Made by a program: the position numbers and the translations under genes. The notes under the pieces are model-generated. The model was not told the DNA's origin and searched no databases. It saw nothing but the letters and a program-made list of their open reading frames with translations. A DNA stretch of 64,000 bases from Achromobacter seleniivolatilans (GTDB lineage: Bacteria; Pseudomonadota; Gammaproteobacteria; Burkholderiales; Burkholderiaceae_B), in the NCBI RefSeq assembly GCF_030864005.1, contig NZ_CP132976.1, forward strand, positions 4,836,001 through 4,900,000. The letters run 5' to 3'. Every line of letters begins with the position of its first letter. Positions within the stretch are counted from its first letter, which is position 1. This document shows positions 9,905 to 19,127 of this stretch, one piece after another.

Positions 9905-10357
9905 ATGCCATTTCGTATACGCATGGCCACTGCGAGCGATGTATCCGCCATCGAACGTATCGTTACTGATGCCTATACGCCCTACATTGCTCGCATAGGC
10001 GCCACGCCTGGACCGATGCGCGATGACTATGCAATGCTCGTCGCACAAGGCGCCGTCCGCGTCCTGGAGGAACAGGATGTGATCCTAGGCGTTGTGGTGC
10101 TGATTCCCGAAGCGGACTGCATGCTGCTAGACAATGTTGCGGTTTCGCCGTTAGCCCAAGGCAAGGGATACGGACGCGTGTTGATGCAGTTCGCACAGAC
10201 GACAGCCCGAGAGACCGGCTACCGATTTATCCGTCTCTACACGCAAGAAAAAATGACGGAGAACATCGCCATCTATACGCGATACGGCTACGTAGAAACG
10301 CATCGTGCCGTGGAAATAGGCCTGAACCGCGTATTCATGCAAAAACTTCTGGACTGA
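9905..10357 (+). CDS. GNAT-family N-acetyltransferase
   Basis: 150 residues starting MPFRIRMATASDV. This start is chosen over an upstream in-frame ATG (9869), which lies inside mnmE, because GGGAG stands a few bases before it. The fold pattern is typical of GNAT: the N-terminal RMATASDVSAIERIV, the acetyl-CoA loop VSPLAQGKGYGRVLMQFA (R/Q-x-x-G-x-G/A class) and the C-terminal ENIAIYTRYGYVET. It follows mnmE by 20 bases. Substrate unknown. Confidence 0.85.
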   Translation: MPFRIRMATASDVSAIERIVTDAYTPYIARIGATPGPMRDDYAMLVAQGAVRVLEEQDVILGVVVLIPEADCMLLDNVAVSPLAQGKGYGRVLMQFAQTTARETGYRFIRLYTQEKMTENIAIYTRYGYVETHRAVEIGLNRVFMQKLLD

Positions 10358-10388
10358 TCATATCGGCTTTATTTCAATATGCGAGCCT

Positions 10389-11765
10389 TTACTCACTTTT
10401 AGTATTCGAACTATTTTCGATGCGAAACTGCGCTAGCCGATTGCTCGCCAACGACTTCGCATACACCGATTCAGGCCGTATCCGGTGTGCAATCACATAA
10501 GCGGAAATGCACGCCAGCATGAGCGGAAGCATGACTTCATAGCTCAGTGTCATCTCAAAAATCATCAAAATAGACATCAGCGGCGCGTAGGTCGTGGCGG
10601 CCAGCAGCGCCCCCATGCCGACCACGGCATAGCTTGATACAGCAGATAAATCGCCCGCCGGAAACAAGGCATGCAGTCCGCTGGCATATAGCGCACCCAA
10701 CGCCGCGCCTACAAATAGGGTTGGAGTGAATACCCCGCCCACCGCGCCCGATCCCACACTGGCGGCAGTGGCCACTATCTTCATCAACAGAATTGCCGCA
10801 ACAGCCTGCCAAGCCCATTGCGTGTGCAGCATGCTGTTAACCACGCTATATCCATTGCCCCAGACTTGCGGATTGATGACGGACAGCGCGCCGACAACCA
10901 GGCCGCCCAGTGCCATCCGTGCCCACAGCGGGAAGGGCAGCCTGCCGAACACAAGACGCGATGCATCGAGAAAACGCAGAAACTGCGGCGCTGCCAGGCC
11001 CGCAATCACGCCCAGGCCAAGATAATTGATGACTTCCCAGCCCGAAACAAACTCAAAGTGCGGCATGTGGAACACCGCGTCGTAATGCAGGATCTGGCGC
11101 GTGACGATGTTCGCCACTACCGAAGACACGACAAGCGGCACCAGCGTGGCCGTGGAAATCACGCCGTAAACAATCTCTGAAATGAACAATGCGCCAGCAA
11201 TTGGCGCGTTGTACGCCGACGTGATGCCGGCGGTGGCGCCACAAGCGACCAACAGCCGCAGATGGCGGGGCGGCAGCAGCAAAAAGCGCCCCGTCAGCGA
11301 CGAAAACATGGCTGCCAGTTGCACCATGGGTCCTTCACGGCCTATGGATGCACCAGAACCGATGGAAAAGATAGACGACACGCTGCGGGCGATGGTCTGC
11401 CGAAAACCAATGACTCCGCGGCCGATGGATATGGCTTCCATATAGTCGGCAGCCCCGCGTTTGGGCAACCATTTAGCGGCCATTTGCAGGATGACACCCG
11501 CAATCGCGCCCCCTACGGCGGGTATCAGGAAACGTTGCCAGGGGTCTAAACCACGCGCCAACGACACCATTCCGTGCGGCGCATCTTCCCCGCCCAGCAC
11601 CATCTGTGTCCAGTCCAAGAGCTCACGGAAAACAACGGTCGCGAGTGCGCCGAAGAGTCCCATGAGGGCCGCCGCGCAGAGCGTTGCCGGCAAATTATCA
11701 GCCAATAAACGGCCTCTGAGCGCGTTCAACCACGCCCATTTCCTGCTTCTGATTTCTCTAGCCAT
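10389..11765 (-). CDS. ClC-type voltage-gated chloride channel/transporter (ClcB-like)
   Basis: 458 residues with about ten or more hydrophobic segments. The selectivity-filter motif GSGASIGREGPMVQ, with its gating glutamate, and GGVFTPTLFVGAALG are present. The first filter motif of ClcA proteins (GSGIP) is replaced by RGAADYMEAI, as in ClcB-type members. The segment ALFISEIVYG carries a glutamate at the position of the internal proton glutamate of exchangers. There is no CBS domain. It is convergent with the acetyltransferase, with only 31 bases between them. Confidence 0.9.
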   Translation of the reverse strand: MAREIRSRKWAWLNALRGRLLADNLPATLCAAALMGLFGALATVVFRELLDWTQMVLGGEDAPHGMVSLARGLDPWQRFLIPAVGGAIAGVILQMAAKWLPKRGAADYMEAISIGRGVIGFRQTIARSVSSIFSIGSGASIGREGPMVQLAAMFSSLTGRFLLLPPRHLRLLVACGATAGITSAYNAPIAGALFISEIVYGVISTATLVPLVVSSVVANIVTRQILHYDAVFHMPHFEFVSGWEVINYLGLGVIAGLAAPQFLRFLDASRLVFGRLPFPLWARMALGGLVVGALSVINPQVWGNGYSVVNSMLHTQWAWQAVAAILLMKIVATAASVGSGAVGGVFTPTLFVGAALGALYASGLHALFPAGDLSAVSSYAVVGMGALLAATTYAPLMSILMIFEMTLSYEVMLPLMLACISAYVIAHRIRPESVYAKSLASNRLAQFRIENSSNTKSE

Positions 11766-12254
11766 GGCCGGATTCTACGGCGGAATCTGCTCACTTTTTG
11801 TTCAGTCCCCTGTAATGAATTAGCCGATATGAGCCCTCAAGTCCCTGGTTCCAAACGCGTCTCCTGGGTCGTTTTAGAGACCCTGAGAGGGCAGAAATAC
11901 GGGTAGGCAACGGGCTGTTTTTCAGGGTAAAAGTGCCGATCCCGACCCCCGTTTCCAGAAATCAGCCTGTGGATAACTCCTAAGTAGCCAAGTTGTGCAC
12001 AGTGTGTGGACGCATGTTGAACAAGCCGGGTTTTTTGGGGGGGTCCGAAATGTTGTCCAACTTCAACTTTTTTCCCACACAGAGTTCTTGCACAGGCAAA
12101 AACGGCTGCAAGCTGATGAAAAGAATGAGGTTTTCAAGGTTAAGGTAGTTATCCACAGGCCTTATTAATCATTAGTCTTTATATAAAGAGAAATAAAGGA
12201 AAAGCCAAACATGCTTTCCCATTCCGCCCAGCCACTCCCCCCCGGACTCCGTCC
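11766..12254. other. 489-base intergenic region with DnaA boxes
   Basis: No convincing gene. It holds an exact DnaA box on the minus strand (TGTGGATAA, 11968-11976), a one-mismatch box (TTGTGCACA, 11993-12001) and an exact box on the plus strand (TTATCCACA, 12149-12157). A perfect 12-base palindrome CTTTATATAAAG (12177-12188) lies in an AT-rich stretch before the tctD start. It must also carry the promoters of the divergent clc gene and tctD. Whether the boxes act in replication or in DnaA control of these promoters cannot be decided here. Confidence 0.6.
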
Positions 12255-12932
12255 ATGCGCATCCTTCTGATAGAAGACGAAGCCGAACTTGCCCGTTGGC
12301 TTTCCAGAAGTCTGGCCAGACATGCGGGCTTCGTCGTTGAATGGGCTGATGACGGACTGGTTGCCGAAAGAAGGCTGGCCGTCGAAGAATTTGATGCGGT
12401 CATCCTTGATCTCGGACTTCCGGGCATGGATGGCCATACTTTGCTGGCGAAGATTCGCGCGCGAGACGACCGTACGCCGGTGTTGGTCTTGACCGCGCGC
12501 GATTCACTAGCCGAAAAAATCGGAACACTTCACCAGGGAGCAGACGATTTCCTGCCGAAACCGTTTGTTGTGGAAGAGTTGGAAGCGCGATTGATCGCAC
12601 TGATCAGACGCAGCCGGGGACGCGAACATCCAAGGCTTGCTCTGGGAAACCTGGTTTTTGAGACGGCTTCGCAAAAATTTTCTGTCTTGGGACAGACTTT
12701 GCAGTTATCCCCACGTGAACATGCCGTTCTACGAGTACTGATCCAGAAAAGTGGCGAACCGATCAACAAGCAGCAAATTCTTGACCGCATCCTGACGGAC
12801 GATGCAGATATCAACCTGGAAGCCATCGAGGTTCTGGTTCACCGTTTGCGCAAAAAATTGGCAGATACCGATGTGCAAATTGTGACCATGCGGGGCATGG
12901 GCTACTGCCTGGAGAACCTTGTTGACAACTAG
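12255..12932 (+). CDS. tctD: OmpR-family response regulator (TctD-like)
   Basis: 225 residues. The receiver domain has the acidic pair in LLIEDEAEL, the phospho-acceptor Asp52 in VILDLGLPGMDG, Thr80 and Lys102 (LPKPF). A C-terminal winged helix follows (about 128-222, ending VTMRGMGYCLE). The start MRILLIEDE is standard. The next gene is a matching histidine kinase and tctCBA lies just beyond, as in TctDE systems that induce tricarboxylate uptake. The symbol rests on this context. Confidence 0.88.
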   Translation: MRILLIEDEAELARWLSRSLARHAGFVVEWADDGLVAERRLAVEEFDAVILDLGLPGMDGHTLLAKIRARDDRTPVLVLTARDSLAEKIGTLHQGADDFLPKPFVVEELEARLIALIRRSRGREHPRLALGNLVFETASQKFSVLGQTLQLSPREHAVLRVLIQKSGEPINKQQILDRILTDDADINLEAIEVLVHRLRKKLADTDVQIVTMRGMGYCLENLVDN

Positions 12933-14406
12933 AAGTCCGAAAAAAATCGCTTTTTTTTCGGCGAAAAAACGCAATCGGACGCTGAAAACGCAGTTGCTCT
13001 GGTGGCTGATACCGACTTTGGTGTTGGTGATGATGGGTGCGTTGTGGCTATCGAACCACCAGCTGCGCAACCAGATCGACAATGCCTACGACCGTTCACT
13101 TTCTGGAGCGCTTCGCGCGATCGACCACAACATATCCACAGCTAGCGGTGGATTAGCTATGGAGCAGCCTTATCTGATGCTCGAATTTTTCGAGCTTACG
13201 GCCAATGGAAGTGTTTTCTACCGAGTGGCAACGGAGGACGAGCTGGCCGAAATTGGTCATCCCGGCCTGCCCATGCCTGCCGAACCGCTGATATCTGGCG
13301 AACCGCGTTTTTTTTACGCGACCTATCAGGGGACGCCCGTCCGGGTTGCGGCGCTGGCTCGACCCATGGACCCGCCGCTGTACGCGAACAAAGGGGGACG
13401 GGTTATCGTGCAGGTCGCGGAAGGCCTGGATAGCCGTCAAGCCTTCCTGCATCAGGTGCTATTGCGCTCCGTTGAACGCGACCTTGCCGTGATCCTGATC
13501 AGCGTCCTGGTGATCATCCTGGGTGTTTTCATGGCGTTGCGGCCCCTCGAGAGACTTAGACAAGAGGTAGAAGGCCGATCTGGAGACGATTTAAGCCCCG
13601 TCAGCGCGTCCGACATGCCGGGTGAGGTCCTGCCCCTAGTTGCCGCTGTAAACCTCCACATGGCCCGTTTTGCGGCTCAGGCGAGGGTGCAGAGCCAGTT
13701 CCTGGACGATGCCTCGCACCAATTGCGGACGCCTTTATCGGTTTTGCGGACCCAAACCGCCTTTGCCCTGCGCGAAACAGACCCCCAGGAGGTCCGTACA
13801 GCCCTTCTGGCGATGCAAGAGGGCTTGGACAGGGCCGTACGCACCACGAACCAAATGCTCGCTCTGGCGCGCGCTAAGGACGCTTCGCTGGCCGATGGGG
13901 GGGTAATGCCAGAGCCGGTAGACCTGGTGGATCTGGCTGACGGCGTGATCCGCACGCTTTTACCGGCCGCCCGTGCCCGTCAACTCGACATCGGCCTGGA
14001 GGCTCATCAGCGCCCAGTCTTCGTCAGCGGAGCCGACTGGCTCTTGCGGGAAGCCGTCAGCAACCTGGTGGACAACGCTATCCGCTATACCTCCCATGGT
14101 GGTCAGGTCACTGTCACCGTAGAAGCGGATGCCAGTCAGGCCCGTCTGATCGTTCAGGACGACGGCCCGGGAATGTCGGCAGAAGACATCGCCCGTGCCT
14201 GTGTCCGATTTCGGCGGGGAGCAGCGGGCAAGAACAAGTCCGGAGCAGGCCTGGGATTGGCCATCGTGGGCACCATTGCCGAAACGCTGGGCGCCAAACT
14301 GGTTTTGGAAAATCGCGCGCCATTGCCGGGCTTGCGAGCGGCCTTGGTGTTTTCCCTGAAATCCGCCTCGGATGCTGCGCCGCGTCACGAAAACGGCCAA
14401 AGTTGA
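12922..14406 (+). CDS. tctE: Sensor histidine kinase (TctE-like)
   Basis: About 494 residues. The likely start is a TTG at 12922, 7 bases after GGAG; a second TTG at 12919 is possible. It overlaps the end of the regulator gene, so the two are coupled. The order is a membrane segment LLWWLIPTLVLVMMGALWL, a periplasmic sensor domain (2CSK-N type, about 50-175), a second membrane segment (VILISVLVIILGVFMAL), an H-box with FLDDASHQLRTPL, an N-box REAVSNLVDNAIRYT, and G-boxes QDDGPGMS and GAGLGLAIVG. It presumably senses a tricarboxylate and phosphorylates the adjacent regulator. Confidence 0.88.
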   Translation: MTTRSPKKIAFFSAKKRNRTLKTQLLWWLIPTLVLVMMGALWLSNHQLRNQIDNAYDRSLSGALRAIDHNISTASGGLAMEQPYLMLEFFELTANGSVFYRVATEDELAEIGHPGLPMPAEPLISGEPRFFYATYQGTPVRVAALARPMDPPLYANKGGRVIVQVAEGLDSRQAFLHQVLLRSVERDLAVILISVLVIILGVFMALRPLERLRQEVEGRSGDDLSPVSASDMPGEVLPLVAAVNLHMARFAAQARVQSQFLDDASHQLRTPLSVLRTQTAFALRETDPQEVRTALLAMQEGLDRAVRTTNQMLALARAKDASLADGGVMPEPVDLVDLADGVIRTLLPAARARQLDIGLEAHQRPVFVSGADWLLREAVSNLVDNAIRYTSHGGQVTVTVEADASQARLIVQDDGPGMSAEDIARACVRFRRGAAGKNKSGAGLGLAIVGTIAETLGAKLVLENRAPLPGLRAALVFSLKSASDAAPRHENGQS

Positions 14407-14522
14407 AAGGTGTTGGAAAGCTTCGGTTTTGTACGGTAGCGTCCGCTGGGCCCGTTAAGGCATGAAGCCGCCCGAGGGCACAACCAGCCAGACAAATACC
14501 TATAAAACTCGGAGACGCAAGA

Positions 14523-15521
14523 ATGCAGACCAGCCAGAAGCTGCGCCTGGCCGCCTTGGCGGCGCTTGGCGCAATCACCCTTTCCCTGGGCGCGGCCCAA
14601 GCGGCCGACGAACCCCGGCGCCCCGAGTGCATCGCACCGGCCCAGCCTGGCGGCGGCTTTGACCTGACCTGCCGCCTGGCAACCGAAGGCTTGAAGCAGA
14701 GCGGCGCGCTCAAAAGCACCATGCGCATCGTTTACATGCCGGGCGGCATCGGAGCGGTTGCCTACAACAACATCGTGGCCCAGCATCCCAACGAGCCGGG
14801 CACGATCGTGGCGTTTTCCGGGGGATCGCTGCTTAATCTGGCCCAAGGCAAGTTCGGCAAATACAACGTCAACGACGTGCGCTGGCTGGCGGCGATCGGC
14901 ACGGACTACGGCGTGGCCGTGGTCCGCAACGATTCCCCCTATACCGATCTGAAAAGCTTGATGGACGCTTTCAAGCAGGACCCGACCAAGATCGTGCTGG
15001 GTGCGGGCGGCACCGTAGGCAGCCAGGACTGGATGAAGGCGGCGTTAACGGCCAAGGCGGCTGGCGTGGACTTCAAGAAGATGCGCTTCGTGGCGTTCGA
15101 GGGCGGCGGCGAAGCCGTTACCGCGCTGCGCGGGGGTCACATTCAGGCTTATATGGGCGACGCCGCGGAAGCCTTCACCATGCTTGAAGGTGGCGCCCCC
15201 ATTCGCGTGCTGGCAGTGTTCAACGATCAGCGTCTGCCGGGCAAACTCAGCACGGTCCCCACGGCCAAGGAACAGGGCTACGACATTGTCTGGCCCATCA
15301 TCCGGGGTTTCTACGTGGGACCCAAGGTGTCGGACAGCGACTACCAGTTCTGGGTCAACGCGTTCAACCAGGCAACCGCGGCGCCCCAGTTTGAAAAACT
15401 GCGGCAGCAACAGGGCTTGTTCCCGTTCAACAAGACGGGGCCTGAGCTGGACGCCTACGTGAAGAACCAAGTCAAGGTGTACGGCGAACTGGCCGACTCG
15501 TTTGGTCTGATCAAGAAATAA
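14523..15521 (+). CDS. tctC: Tripartite tricarboxylate transporter substrate-binding protein (TctC, Bug family)
   Basis: 332 residues with a signal peptide ending GAAQAADEPR. The typical Bug ligand-loop sequences are present (CIAPAQPGGGFDLTCRLA, YMPGGIGAVAYNN). It binds a carboxylate in the periplasm and delivers it to the TctAB membrane proteins encoded next. It follows tctE by 116 bases. The 154-base gap to tctB carries possible stem structures. Confidence 0.92.
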   Translation: MQTSQKLRLAALAALGAITLSLGAAQAADEPRRPECIAPAQPGGGFDLTCRLATEGLKQSGALKSTMRIVYMPGGIGAVAYNNIVAQHPNEPGTIVAFSGGSLLNLAQGKFGKYNVNDVRWLAAIGTDYGVAVVRNDSPYTDLKSLMDAFKQDPTKIVLGAGGTVGSQDWMKAALTAKAAGVDFKKMRFVAFEGGGEAVTALRGGHIQAYMGDAAEAFTMLEGGAPIRVLAVFNDQRLPGKLSTVPTAKEQGYDIVWPIIRGFYVGPKVSDSDYQFWVNAFNQATAAPQFEKLRQQQGLFPFNKTGPELDAYVKNQVKVYGELADSFGLIKK

Positions 15522-15612
15522 GCGCGCCCTTCGGCCGCTGACGCTGCCGCCCATTGCCCTTTGATTGCACCCATGCCTCCTGCTTGTCCGGAGGTTACGG
15601 GCAGGGGCGCGC
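15522..15612 (+). other. Possible RNA structure between tctC and tctB
   Basis: GCGCGCCC (15522-15529) can pair with GGGCGCGC (15605-15612). Inside it, CCTCC (15576-15580) can pair with GGAGG (15590-15594). A structure here could protect the tctC message from 3' decay and so raise the binding protein over the membrane subunits, as for other binding-protein genes. No T-tract follows, so it is not a standard terminator. Confidence 0.3.
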
Positions 15613-15675
15613 CGCAGAATCTGAAAACACCATGGCAACAACGCGAATTGATCGCGACTACAACGGAAGGTGATC

Positions 15676-16113
15676 ATGAATGATCGAATCCTGGGCATCG
15701 GCGCACTGGCGCTCGCTGCCTTCATGACAGCGGCTGGGTGGGGCATCGAAGCCCCATTCGCGTACGAACCCGTGGGCCCGCGTGCCTTCCCGTTGCTTCT
15801 GGCCGCCATCATCGGTTTGTGCGGGCTGTGGCTGGTCTACAAAGGCGGCCACCGCACTGAAGCGAACCCGCCAGGAGCGAACGCGCGCATCGCGCTAATG
15901 ATGGCGTTCACGGTGGCCTACGCCTTCCTGTTTCAGTGGCTGGGTTTTGTCATTGCGACGTCCCTGATGACGATTTTTGTCGGACGCTTGTTTGGAGGCG
16001 GATGGGTCAAGTGCGCCATTGGCGGCGTCGTCATGAGCCTTTTCTTTTTCGTGCTGTTCGACAAGGTGCTGGACGTCGTCCTGCCCGGCGGACTGCTGGA
16101 GACCTTGATATGA
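15676..16113 (+). CDS. tctB: Tripartite tricarboxylate transporter small membrane protein TctB
   Basis: 145 residues. The ATG at 15676 is chosen because GGAAGG lies 5 bases upstream. A GTG at 15670 is part of that site. Four hydrophobic segments match the TctB family: ILGIGALALAAFMTAAGW, FPLLLAAIIGLCGLWLVY, IALMMAFTVAYAFLFQWLGF and a C-terminal CAIGGVVMSLFFFVLF. It overlaps tctA by ATGA (16110-16113). Confidence 0.9.
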   Translation: MNDRILGIGALALAAFMTAAGWGIEAPFAYEPVGPRAFPLLLAAIIGLCGLWLVYKGGHRTEANPPGANARIALMMAFTVAYAFLFQWLGFVIATSLMTIFVGRLFGGGWVKCAIGGVVMSLFFFVLFDKVLDVVLPGGLLETLI

Positions 16114-17636
16114 GCGGCATTCTTGATCATCTGTCGATTGGTTTTGGGGTGGCGTTTTCGCTCACCAATCTTCTGGTTGCGGCGATTGGGTCCTTCATCG
16201 GCACGATGGTGGGCGTGTTGCCTGGCCTGGGACCGGTGAACGGTGTGGCGATGCTGATACCCATCGCTTTTGCCATGAATCTTCCCCCGGAAACTGCGCT
16301 GATCCTGCTGGCTGCGGTGTACGTGGGGGCGGAGTACGGCGGCCGCATCACCGCCATTTTGTTGAATGTGCCGGGCGAAGCCAGCGCCATCATGACGACG
16401 TTGGATGGTTATCCACTGGCGCGTCAGGGGCTGGCCAATGTGGCGTTGTCGCTGTCTGCATGGTCTGCCTTTTTCGGTGCGATCGTGTCGGTGGTTGGCA
16501 TTATCTTGCTGGCTCCTATGCTGGCGAAATGGGCATTGGCTTTTGGTCCTGCCGAGTACTTTGTATTGATGATTTTCGCGTTCTGCTGCCTGACAAGTCT
16601 GTTGGGAAAACAACCGGTAAAAGGCGTGCTGGCCGCGATGATCGGCCTGTCTATTTCGGTTGTTGGAGTGGATGCGAATTCGGGCGTGTACCGCTATACA
16701 TTCGAGTCCGTGCATCTGGCTGATGGCATAGATTTTGTTGTCGTTGTCATTGCCTTGTTTGCTGTCAGCGAGATGTTGGAAATGCTGGAGAAAGTGATGG
16801 CCGGGCACAGTGTCGAGGTCAAGCCCAGCGGCCGCAAACTCTTCAATCTGAAAGAGATGGCGTTTACGTGGTGGAGCGTTGTACGCAGCGCATTGGTGGG
16901 CTTTGGCGTGGGTGTGCTACCAGGCGCTGGAGCCAGTGTGGCCGCAGCAGTTGCGTACTCGCAAGAAAAGCGCATCATCGAAGCGAAGGACCCGGACGCA
17001 AAGTTTGGCAAGGGCGACATGCGCGGTCTGGTCGCGCCAGAAGCCGCCGCCACCGCGTCTGCGATTGGCTCCTTCGTACCCATGCTGACGTTAGGCGTGC
17101 CGGGCTCTGGCACTACCGCAGTCATGATGGGTGCGCTCACGCTCTACAACATCACGCCGGGCCCTGTGCTGTTTGAAACCAAGCCCGAGCTTGTGTGGGG
17201 ATTGATCGCGTCGCTGTTTGTCGCGAACGTACTGCTCTTCATCATGAACGTGCCGCTGGTCCGGTTCTTTTCTAAGGTCTTGTCCGTGCCTGGCTGGTTG
17301 ATGGTGCCTGGCATTCTGTGCATCAGCTATATCGGCGTGTACGCGATCAACGCCGGGACGTTCGACTTGCTGCTGGTGGCGGGCATTGGCGCTTTGGGCT
17401 ACTTCTTGCGCAAATTTGGCGTGCCCATGGCGCCGCTGGTGTTGGGCGTGGTGCTAGGCAACATGATGGAGCAGAATCTGCGCCGCGCGTTGTCGATGAC
17501 CGATGGCGATGTAGGCGTGCTGTTCGCCAGCCCGGTGTCGATGGCATTGTGGGCGGGGGCGGCGGCAGTGGTGGTGGTGCCGCAGGTGTTGCGGCGCGTG
17601 CGCAGGGCTCGAAAGGTGGCGGCTGGAGCGGCTTGA
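16110..17636 (+). CDS. tctA: Tripartite tricarboxylate transporter large permease TctA
   Basis: 508 residues, the normal length, with about 11-12 hydrophobic segments. The conserved glycine-rich motifs are seen: GTMVGVLPGLGPVNGVAMLIP near the N-terminus and SFVPMLTLGVPGSGTTAVMMG in the middle. A longer in-frame extension to 15936 is rejected because it lies inside tctB, whereas the ATG at 16110 overlaps the tctB stop. It is the ion-coupled transport subunit. Confidence 0.95.
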   Translation: MSGILDHLSIGFGVAFSLTNLLVAAIGSFIGTMVGVLPGLGPVNGVAMLIPIAFAMNLPPETALILLAAVYVGAEYGGRITAILLNVPGEASAIMTTLDGYPLARQGLANVALSLSAWSAFFGAIVSVVGIILLAPMLAKWALAFGPAEYFVLMIFAFCCLTSLLGKQPVKGVLAAMIGLSISVVGVDANSGVYRYTFESVHLADGIDFVVVVIALFAVSEMLEMLEKVMAGHSVEVKPSGRKLFNLKEMAFTWWSVVRSALVGFGVGVLPGAGASVAAAVAYSQEKRIIEAKDPDAKFGKGDMRGLVAPEAAATASAIGSFVPMLTLGVPGSGTTAVMMGALTLYNITPGPVLFETKPELVWGLIASLFVANVLLFIMNVPLVRFFSKVLSVPGWLMVPGILCISYIGVYAINAGTFDLLLVAGIGALGYFLRKFGVPMAPLVLGVVLGNMMEQNLRRALSMTDGDVGVLFASPVSMALWAGAAAVVVVPQVLRRVRRARKVAAGAA

Positions 17637-17661
17637 CGCAAAGCAATGCCGCGAATTTTCG

Positions 17662-17683
17662 GGGGCGCTGAAAGGCGCCCCTT
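17662..17683 (+). terminator. Probable terminator after tctA
   Basis: A 7-bp GC-rich stem (GGGGCGC 17662-17668 / GCGCCCC 17675-17681) with loop TGAAAG, followed by TTGTC. The T-tract is short, so termination may be partial. Confidence 0.5.
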
Positions 17684-17792
17684 GTCACGTGAGCCAAACC
17701 TCGTGCGGCATATCTCTTGCGGCGAACATGGGAAAGCGGCGGCGCCAGCCCGGATCGGCCGCAGCAATCCTGGGGGCGCAGGGAATTTATTT

Positions 17793-17834
17793 CCAATGAC
17801 TATATACGAGTAATTGCTCGCATATAGTCATTGG
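17793..17834. repeat. Long near-perfect inverted repeat
   Basis: Two 18-base arms (17793-17810 and 17817-17834, beginning CCAATGACTATAT and ending ATATAGTCATTGG) match at 17 of 18 positions across a 6-base spacer TAATTG. It lies between the convergent tctA and aminotransferase genes, 15 bases from the latter's stop. It is AT-richer than its surroundings and no T-run follows on either strand, so it is not a classical terminator. It could be a protein-binding site or a remnant of a small mobile element. Confidence 0.7.
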
Positions 17835-17848
17835 ACGGCAAAATTCCG

Positions 17849-19015
17849 TCAGACGTTGGCCAGTCGTTCCAAAGCCGCATCCAGCGTCGCGTCTTTCTTG
17901 GCAAAGCAAAAACGCACAATGCGGTGGTTGGACTCTGCCGCGTCGGGCTGGCGATAGAAGGCCGAGACCGGGATCACCGTGACGCCATGCTTGACCGTGA
18001 GGTCACGCGCGAAGTCGGCTTCATTCTGTTTCGAGATCTGGCTGTAGTCGGCCAACAAAAAGAAGGTGCCGGGGCTGGGCAATGGGCGGAAGCGGGTCTT
18101 GGCCAGGCCTTGCGACAGGCGGTCGCGCTTTTCCTGATAGAACGCCGGCAGGTCCAGATAGGGTTTGGGATCACGCATGAATTCCGCAAGGGCGAATTGC
18201 ATGGGTGATGGCACGGTGAACACCATGAATTGGTGCACCTTGCGCAGTTCGGCGCTGAGCTGGCGCGGGGCGCAGCAGTAGCCGATCTTCCAGCCGGTGG
18301 TGTGATAGGTCTTGCCGAAGGAGGAAATCACGAAGGCGTGTTCGGCCAACAGCGGTCGCCGGGCAACGCTGGCATGCGGCTTGCCATCGAACACGATGTG
18401 TTCATAGACCTCGTCGGATACGAGCAGCACGCCGGTGTCGCGCACAATGGCTTCGAGCGCATCCAGGTCGCTTTCTTCAAGCACGGCGCCCGTTGGATTG
18501 TGCGGGAAGTTCAGCATCAGCAAACGCGTCTTGGACGTGATGGCGTCGCGCACACGCTGCCAATCGATGCGGTAGTAGGGGTCGGTCTCGGTAGGTGCGC
18601 GCAAAGGCACTGGGACGGCTGTGCCGCCCGCCAGACGGATCGCAGGCAGATAGGAGTCGTAGCAGGGTTCGATGACGACCACTTCGTCGCCGCTGCCCAC
18701 CGCGGCCAGCACGGTAGCCATCAATGCTTCGGTGGCGCCGCTGGTGACGGTGATCTCGGTTTCAGGATCGTAGGCGTGACCATAGAGTTCGCGCGTCTTG
18801 GCAGCAATGGCTTCACGCAAGGGCGCCACGCCCGGCATGTAGGGATACTGGTTGTGGCCATCGGCCATGGCCTTGGTCACCAAGGCGCATAGCGCGGGGT
18901 CTGGATCGAAGTCAGGAAAGCCCTGACCCAGATTGATGGCCTTGTGTTCGATGGCCAGGCGGCTCATCACGGTGAAGATGGTGGTGCCGACGTCGGGAAG
19001 TTTGGATCGGATCAT
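17849..19015 (-). CDS. PLP-dependent class I/II aminotransferase (YbdL/methionine-aminotransferase type)
   Basis: 388 residues of fold-type I aminotransferase. The N-terminal INLGQGFPDFDPD, VTSGATEALMATV, NFPHNPTGAVL, SDEVYEHIVFDG and the PLP-lysine motif SSFGKTYHTTGWKIGY are visible, and FRVRFC-like FCFAKKD closes the protein. The overall pattern is closest to YbdL-type methionine:2-oxo-acid aminotransferases and kynurenine aminotransferase-like enzymes. The exact substrate is inferred. It is divergent from the AbrB-family gene, with 112 bases between. Confidence 0.88.
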   Translation of the reverse strand: MIRSKLPDVGTTIFTVMSRLAIEHKAINLGQGFPDFDPDPALCALVTKAMADGHNQYPYMPGVAPLREAIAAKTRELYGHAYDPETEITVTSGATEALMATVLAAVGSGDEVVVIEPCYDSYLPAIRLAGGTAVPVPLRAPTETDPYYRIDWQRVRDAITSKTRLLMLNFPHNPTGAVLEESDLDALEAIVRDTGVLLVSDEVYEHIVFDGKPHASVARRPLLAEHAFVISSFGKTYHTTGWKIGYCCAPRQLSAELRKVHQFMVFTVPSPMQFALAEFMRDPKPYLDLPAFYQEKRDRLSQGLAKTRFRPLPSPGTFFLLADYSQISKQNEADFARDLTVKHGVTVIPVSAFYRQPDAAESNHRIVRFCFAKKDATLDAALERLANV

Positions 19016-19127
19016 GGTGGACGCGAAGATGAACGCTGGATGGCAAAGAAAGTATTCGTAAGTATCCCACTAACTCATAATTCGTTTTTCTTATGTGCAT
19101 AGATTGGACAGGACGGTGGGTCAGAAC

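Noticed and set aside
15936..16109. Upstream extension of tctA
   Set aside because: It lies within tctB in another frame, and the ATG at 16110 overlapping the tctB stop gives the family's normal start.
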